Shown: positions 5,202 to 8,843 of the stretch, one piece after another
Layout of the letters: the number at the start of each line of letters is the position of its first letter
Position numbering within the stretch: position 1 is the first letter of the stretch
Assembly (NCBI GenBank): GCA_002440975.1
Contig: DJWN01000121.1
Coordinates: 1 to 8,843 of the forward strand
Origin: Bacteroidales bacterium UBA6229
GTDB taxonomy: Bacteria; Bacteroidota; Bacteroidia; Bacteroidales; F082
Direction of reading: 5' to 3'
DNA length: 8,843 bases
Notes under the pieces: generated by a model
Seen by the model: only the letters and a program-made list of their open reading frames with translations
Told to the model about the DNA's origin: nothing
Database searches by the model: none
Program-made: the position numbers and the translations under genes

Positions 5202-6449
5202 TTAGGCAGTTCGCCAGTATCCAGTGAAACGATTATTCAGGAAACTCATGATTTTTGCGGTAGCACCCAACTGTTTATTCACATAAGTCTTGCAAACTGC
5301 CGAGGCCTGATTGTAAAATGCTTCATCCTGTATCAGCTGATCAAAACGAATTTTCAAATCTCGGGTTGTGTGGATGCTGAAGGCACCACCTTCGGCAAGC
5401 AGGTCAACGGCTTCGGTGAATTGTTCGTGGTGCGGCCCGAAAATAACAGGACAGCCAAAAGTCACCGCTTCCTGAATATTGTGAATAGCCTTGCCAAAAC
5501 CACCTCCGATATAGGCAAAGCGGGCATACCGATAAGCCCGCGAGAGCAAACCAATCTGATCGATGATCAAGATTTTATTGGCAGGGTCAAGTTGTTTTTT
5601 CGAATACAATCCAGTTGGCATTTGCAGCTTGTTTTCAAGCTGAATGATATGTGTTTCGCTCACATCGTGGGGGGCAAAAATCAGACAATAGTCTTCGGAT
5701 AAATCAGGAAGCATCTCCAATAGTAAGTTTTCGTCCGGAGGCCAGGTGCTGCCGGCGATGATGCACTTACGGCCATTTATAAACTGTTCTATCTCAGGAA
5801 TCGGATCGGCCTTGGCTGCAATTTTTGCCACCCTGTCGAAACGTGTGTCACCGGCAATGCTATATTGTGTGATACCAATGCTTTTCAAGAGATCAGCCGA
5901 ATGTTCATCCTGCAAAAAAAAATGCTCAACAGCAGATAAATGCTTGTTGAACCAGCCACCATAGCTTTTGAAAAAGTGCTGCTTGTCTCTGAATCTGACC
6001 GAGAAATAAAACACCGGAACCGCCTTTTGCTGTAAAACTTTGAGGTGATTGAACCAAAACTCATATTTGATAAAAAATGCTGCTTTGATAGTAAAGTTAT
6101 CCAACAACTTTCGGGCATTGGCCAGGGTATCGAGTGGCATATAAATTACCTGATCGGCCATTTCGTAGTCCTTTCTGATTTCGTATCCTGAAGGAGAGAA
6201 AAAACTCAGCAGTATCCTCACCTCCGGAAACATCGCTCTAACCTCTTCTATCACAGGTCTTCCCTGCTCAAACTCTCCCAGCGAAGCAGCATGAAACCAA
6301 AACCAGGGTTTGTCGTCCTGAAAAAGTGAAACAGGAAATTCGCGTCTCCCATTTACAAAGGCTTTGGCCTTGGCTGAACGCAAAGCGGCAAGGCGGGCGG
6401 CCAGCCCGTAAAAATGAATAAATAAAGTGTAAAGCCATCTCATTGGCAT
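5202..6449 (-). CDS. waaA: 3-deoxy-D-manno-octulosonic acid (Kdo) transferase
   Basis: Glycosyltransferase of family GT30 that moves Kdo from CMP-Kdo to the lipid A precursor at the cytoplasmic face of the inner membrane, starting the LPS core. The 415-aa length fits the family. Residues 4-23 form the hydrophobic N-terminal anchor. FHAASLGE carries the catalytic base (Glu59; Glu60 in E. coli WaaA). GDTRFDR (200-206) and AGSTWPPDE (232-240) are in the hinge and CMP-Kdo-binding half, FAPHD lies at 258-262, and IGGGFGKAIHNIQEA (314-328) with Glu327 corresponds to the HNPLEP region of the enterobacterial enzyme. Whether it adds one or two Kdo units cannot be read from sequence. The start is the ATG at 6449, with a second in-frame ATG two codons on. 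It follows the barrel gene by 40 bp with no clear promoter box between, so the two are probably one transcript. Confidence 0.95.
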   Translation of the reverse strand: MPMRWLYTLFIHFYGLAARLAALRSAKAKAFVNGRREFPVSLFQDDKPWFWFHAASLGEFEQGRPVIEEVRAMFPEVRILLSFFSPSGYEIRKDYEMADQVIYMPLDTLANARKLLDNFTIKAAFFIKYEFWFNHLKVLQQKAVPVFYFSVRFRDKQHFFKSYGGWFNKHLSAVEHFFLQDEHSADLLKSIGITQYSIAGDTRFDRVAKIAAKADPIPEIEQFINGRKCIIAGSTWPPDENLLLEMLPDLSEDYCLIFAPHDVSETHIIQLENKLQMPTGLYSKKQLDPANKILIIDQIGLLSRAYRYARFAYIGGGFGKAIHNIQEAVTFGCPVIFGPHHEQFTEAVDLLAEGGAFSIHTTRDLKIRFDQLIQDEAFYNQASAVCKTYVNKQLGATAKIMSFLNNRFTGYWRTA

Positions 6450-6489
6450 GACAATGATTTGAGTTTTGCTTGCCTGATCAACACAATTA

Positions 6490-7248
6490 TTAGTAATAAT
6501 AATAATCCTGCGGAGCCCGCTTATAGGTTGGAATCATCCAGCTTATGCGGATTCCAAAGTATTGATCGGAATAGCTCTTATCGTTTTTTCGCATCAGGGC
6601 AAAGTCGTAGTCGCGGAGGCTCTTGGCCGAAACCTGTGTAAACTCCAACGCAACACTCAGGTTCAACAAACGTGAATTGCTCATCAGCAAATAGCCGAAC
6701 TCACCACTAAAGGCTAATCCGCCACGCATTCTGTCGTAACCCAACGCATAATCGTCCATCAGTTGCGGAGCAGTGCCAAACTGCGTTTCGATACGGATAC
6801 GATGCGTCAGATAGCCCAGTCCGGCCTGCACATAGATCCCTGAATTGGGGTTTGGCCCCAACACATTAAAAAGCTTGCCGGCTTTAAACTGCATATGAAA
6901 ACCCCGCTCAAACAATGCCAGACTGGTATATAACCCGTTTCCATCAATCACTTCACCATCAGCTGTGCTTATTCCTTTAAAAATTTCGGCCCGGTTATTC
7001 ACCTGATCACCAAAGATAAAATGCCCGAAAGCTCCAAACAGCCAGTTTTTATCTGTTTTATAACTCACCCCACCCCCGACGGTTGAGTTGTTTCCAAAAA
7101 ATTCGGTCAGGTCGCCTCCCGGAATTTGAAAAGCATAAGTAGCCTGAAACAAAACAGTAGATACTGTGGTATCACTTACCCTTTTCTGTGCCTGAGAAAT
7201 CATGCCGATCAAACTAAAAAGGAAAATCAGGAGAAACAGTTTTCGCAT
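6490..7248 (-). CDS. Predicted outer-membrane beta-barrel protein, function unknown
   Basis: The 252-aa protein begins with a signal peptide: MRK, a hydrophobic core (4-16), and a likely cleavage after ISQA (Ala20). The mature part shows short alternating polar/hydrophobic segments rich in Gly and aromatics, such as TVGGGVSYKT, LFGAFGHFIFG, GIYVQAGLGYLTHRIRIE, GGLAFSGEFGYLL and YFGIRISWMIP, which is the pattern of an 8-12 strand barrel. It ends in an unusual tail, PQDYYYY, after the last predicted strand, followed by two stop codons in tandem. The open frame extends upstream to 7332, but the extra 28 residues are cysteine-rich, would bury the signal peptide, and start before the promoter box at 7270-7277, so ATG 7248 is chosen. 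It lies just before waaA, which suggests a link to envelope assembly, but no specific role is shown. Confidence 0.82.
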   Translation of the reverse strand: MRKLFLLIFLFSLIGMISQAQKRVSDTTVSTVLFQATYAFQIPGGDLTEFFGNNSTVGGGVSYKTDKNWLFGAFGHFIFGDQVNNRAEIFKGISTADGEVIDGNGLYTSLALFERGFHMQFKAGKLFNVLGPNPNSGIYVQAGLGYLTHRIRIETQFGTAPQLMDDYALGYDRMRGGLAFSGEFGYLLMSNSRLLNLSVALEFTQVSAKSLRDYDFALMRKNDKSYSDQYFGIRISWMIPTYKRAPQDYYYY

Positions 7249-7269
7249 TGCTGTATGAATTAAGTGCGA

Positions 7270-7277
7270 CAAATTTA
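7270..7277 (-). promoter_or_regulatory. Promoter -7 box (TAAATTTG) for the barrel gene (and probably waaA)
   Basis: On the minus strand this is TAAATTTG, an exact TAnnTTTG match 21 bp before the ATG at 7248. A TTTG (7303-7306) is upstream but with 25 bp spacing. A small inverted repeat GTGCA-N8-TGCAC (7286-7303) covers the region just upstream. Confidence 0.5.
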
Positions 7278-7357
7278 AACAATCCGTGCATTTTCGATTG
7301 CACAAATAAGCATCAGGTTTACACAAGCACAAAAAATCTGCCTAAATCAGCGAAACC

Positions 7358-7379
7358 AGCCTGACAGCTGGCAGGTCTG
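7358..7379. repeat. Palindromic intergenic element CCTG-a-CAGCTG-g-CAGG
   Basis: The core at 7360-7375 is a palindrome broken by a single mismatched pair (a/g), lying 15 bp beyond the stop codon of the aldolase/dehydratase-like gene. On the minus strand it is followed about 25 bases later by GCAGATTTTTT (7331-7341), so it may contribute to transcription termination of that gene, though the distance is too long for a textbook terminator. It resembles the element at 724-752. Confidence 0.45.
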
Positions 7380-7389
7380 CGGGAAACTT

Positions 7390-8490
7390 TTATACCACCA
7401 TCTTAGGAATCAGATTCCCATCCAGGTCCTGCTGTTGCCTGATTGCCGAAACAGTAATACAGGAGTGCACAGGCAATATCCCAATCAAATCGCCTGGTTT
7501 ATAATGCGTACAAATTTCCTTTGGAAGCTTCACAATCCCGTGTTCCTGCGACAGCCGTGCCAGCCATGCCCCGGCAACAGCTTCTGTCCAGCCCTTTTCA
7601 GTGAAGTTCACAAGGTATCCATACAACCGAAAGTCTTCATCCGCAGCAATAAACTCACTCGAAAAATGAACCGAACCGCCATAGATCACCATTTCCTCCC
7701 GTTCAGGATGCACGGCTACCACCGGACAAGCCATCGCCACGGCAATATCCTCCAGGCTACAGGAGCCAATATGGTATTGCATTACATCATAATAAACAAA
7801 ATTCCCCGGTCGCCATTCATCATAGCCGTTCAACTCATCCAGCATAGAGCAGGAGGGCGTATCGCCCCAGCTCAAAATCAAATCATCCTGTCCAAGCCTT
7901 GCCTTCAGCCCCTTCATCCTTTGGCTTATCTGTTGCGTTTTTTCGTTAATAACCCTTTTACCACCAGGCTGATGATAAAAATGTCCGGCATGGGTAAGCA
8001 GTCCTTTGAGTTGCAGGTTTTTAGAAGCTTTGATTTGATTAGCCAACTCCAACACACGGCCTTCATCATCCAATGCGATGCCGGTTCTGCCAGCACCTGT
8101 ATCAAGCTTGATATAAACACCAACGCCATGTTCCAATATCTGATCCAGTTGAGCTGCCACCGATGCATCTTCCAACAACAAATACAGTTTGATACGTCCG
8201 GCAAGCCTATTTATATTTTTGATTTCCATAAGATTAACAGGAAAAGCAATCAGAATATCTTTCCAGCCATGATCAGCAAAATATTGCGCCATGTTCACCG
8301 ATGAAACCGTGATACGATCCACGCCTGCCTGTCTGAACCACTGCCCCACTATGCCCGACTGATGTGTTTTGAAATGAGGTCTGAAAACCACCTGCTGTTT
8401 TTTAGCTTTGGCTTTCATGCGATGGATGTTTGCTTTGACACGCAAAGCATCAATGATCAGCGTAGGTTGCGAAATTCCGGATTGTTGCAT
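7390..8490 (-). CDS. PLP-dependent D-threonine aldolase / D-serine dehydratase-like enzyme
   Basis: Fold-type III (alanine-racemase fold) PLP enzyme with a C-terminal metal site, acting on D-hydroxy amino acids: either cleaving D-threonine to glycine and acetaldehyde or converting D-serine to pyruvate and ammonia. The 366-aa protein has RPHFKTH with the PLP lysine Lys41, LKGLLTHAGHFY (161-172), SWGDTPS (207-213) for PLP phosphate binding, RPGNFVYYD (227-235), and PVHSC with His342 and Cys344, matching the His-x-Cys metal ligands of eukaryotic D-serine dehydratase. All expected residues are present, so it should be active; sequence alone does not separate the two reactions. It appears cytoplasmic. 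The frame opens at 8523, but that ATG lies upstream of the promoter box at 8510-8517, and the extra residues have no family counterpart, so ATG 8490 is used. It diverges from the M16 peptidase gene, and 141 bp separate it from the barrel gene downstream. Confidence 0.88.
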   Translation of the reverse strand: MQQSGISQPTLIIDALRVKANIHRMKAKAKKQQVVFRPHFKTHQSGIVGQWFRQAGVDRITVSSVNMAQYFADHGWKDILIAFPVNLMEIKNINRLAGRIKLYLLLEDASVAAQLDQILEHGVGVYIKLDTGAGRTGIALDDEGRVLELANQIKASKNLQLKGLLTHAGHFYHQPGGKRVINEKTQQISQRMKGLKARLGQDDLILSWGDTPSCSMLDELNGYDEWRPGNFVYYDVMQYHIGSCSLEDIAVAMACPVVAVHPEREEMVIYGGSVHFSSEFIAADEDFRLYGYLVNFTEKGWTEAVAGAWLARLSQEHGIVKLPKEICTHYKPGDLIGILPVHSCITVSAIRQQQDLDGNLIPKMVV

Positions 8491-8509
8491 GGATCTTGAA
8501 ATTATCCAA

Positions 8510-8517
8510 CAAAAATA
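8510..8517 (-). promoter_or_regulatory. Promoter -7 box (TATTTTTG) for the aldolase/dehydratase-like gene
   Basis: On the minus strand this is TATTTTTG, an exact TAnnTTTG match 19 bp before the ATG at 8490. No good -33 TTG is present at the usual distance. It decides the start of the gene, since the longer reading would begin upstream of it. Confidence 0.5.
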
Positions 8518-8548
8518 CAACATCAGTGCCCAATCGTGGCAGAATGTC

Positions 8549-8556
8549 TAATTTTG
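8549..8556 (+). promoter_or_regulatory. Promoter -7 box (TAATTTTG) for the M16 peptidase gene
   Basis: TAATTTTG is an exact TAnnTTTG match 33 bp before the ATG at 8590. It faces away from the box at 8510-8517, so the two divergent promoters share overlapping upstream DNA. An AAGGA ribosome binding site (8578-8582) sits 7 bases before the ATG. Confidence 0.5.
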
Positions 8557-8589
8557 CCTCCTGTTTCATTCAGTATCAAGGAAAATCAC

Positions 8590-8843
8590 ATGACAGCAAG
8601 CTACAATTACCACAGACTCCCGAATGGCATCAGGCTCATCCATCGGCAAAAAGCCGGTCAGATCGCTCATCTGGCACTGATGGTTGACACGGGTTCGAGG
8701 GATGAACTGCACAAGGAGTTTGGGATGGCTCATCTGATTGAGCATATGGTTTTTAAGGGCACAAAAAAACGCAAGGCATTTCATGTGTTGAGTCGTCTCG
8801 AAAATGTGGGTGGCGAGCTGAATGCCTACACCACCAAGGAAGA
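8590..8843 (+). CDS. M16 family zinc metallopeptidase (partial, 3' end outside the window)
   Basis: Only the first 84 codons are visible. They show the inverted zinc motif HxxEH as HLIEH (48-52) in GMAHLIEHMVFKGTKKR, followed by ENVGGELNAYTTKE (71-84), both hallmarks of the N-terminal catalytic domain of M16 (pitrilysin / processing-peptidase-like) proteins. The opening segment, LPNGIRLIHRQ, is the usual first strand of this domain. The third zinc ligand, a glutamate some 75 residues after the motif, lies beyond the edge. There is no signal peptide, so this looks like the cytoplasmic M16B type of about 400 residues, although the full length cannot be seen. The start is the first ATG in frame and has an AAGGA site before it. 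Likely role: degradation of peptides or processing of a specific substrate. Confidence 0.93.
   Translation, partial: MTASYNYHRLPNGIRLIHRQKAGQIAHLALMVDTGSRDELHKEFGMAHLIEHMVFKGTKKRKAFHVLSRLENVGGELNAYTTKE

Noticed and set aside
5193..5702. Plus-strand open frame opposite waaA
   Set aside because: It is the shadow of a conserved GT30 gene, with no independent support.
7435..8304. 289-codon plus-strand open frame opposite the aldolase-like gene
   Set aside because: It is long but lies entirely antisense to a well-supported enzyme. It has no promoter box or ribosome binding site and its translation has no recognisable domain.
8566..8784. Minus-strand 72-codon open frame over the start of the M16 gene
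   Set aside because: The plus strand here encodes the HLIEH motif and the GGELNAY block, so the minus frame is a shadow.

Overview
The window reads as a piece of a Bacteroidota (Bacteroidetes) chromosome. Three observations support this. The GH97 glycosidase is closest in motif layout to Bacteroides SusB. Five of the seven genes have a TAnnTTTG box, the Bacteroidota -7 element, about 20-45 bp before the chosen start, and a sixth has a one-base variant. Most genes also lack a clear Shine-Dalgarno sequence. A Kdo transferase and a predicted outer-membrane barrel show a Gram-negative, LPS-type envelope.

Layout from left to right. Positions 1-906 hold no convincing gene. They contain a diverged tandem repeat of about 180 bp (26-371) and then several palindromic intergenic repeats (393-442, 520-569, 589-605, 642-660, about 724-752). 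A GH97 lipoprotein glycosidase is encoded at 907-3045 on the minus strand. It is divergent from a small two-CPxC zinc-ribbon-type protein of unknown function (3292-3702, plus). That gene converges, with only 6 bp between stop codons, on a minus-strand block: leucyl aminopeptidase (3709-5148), Kdo transferase WaaA/KdtA (5202-6449), a predicted beta-barrel outer-membrane protein (6490-7248) and a PLP-dependent D-threonine aldolase / D-serine dehydratase-like enzyme (7390-8490). A plus-strand M16 zinc peptidase starts at 8590 and runs off the right edge.

The genes look mostly like housekeeping and envelope functions rather than one dedicated system: alpha-glucan or related sugar cleavage in the periplasm, lipid A-Kdo assembly, an outer-membrane barrel, peptide turnover (M17 and M16) and D-amino-acid metabolism. 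The barrel gene and waaA are probably co-transcribed, because no promoter box is visible before waaA. I saw no CRISPR array, tRNA, rRNA, transposase, phage gene or defence gene. The most interesting signals are non-coding: a perfect 7+7 bp inverted repeat over the GH97 -7 box, and the two diverged repeat units in the left intergenic region, each ending in a TTACATTATGT-type near-palindrome.
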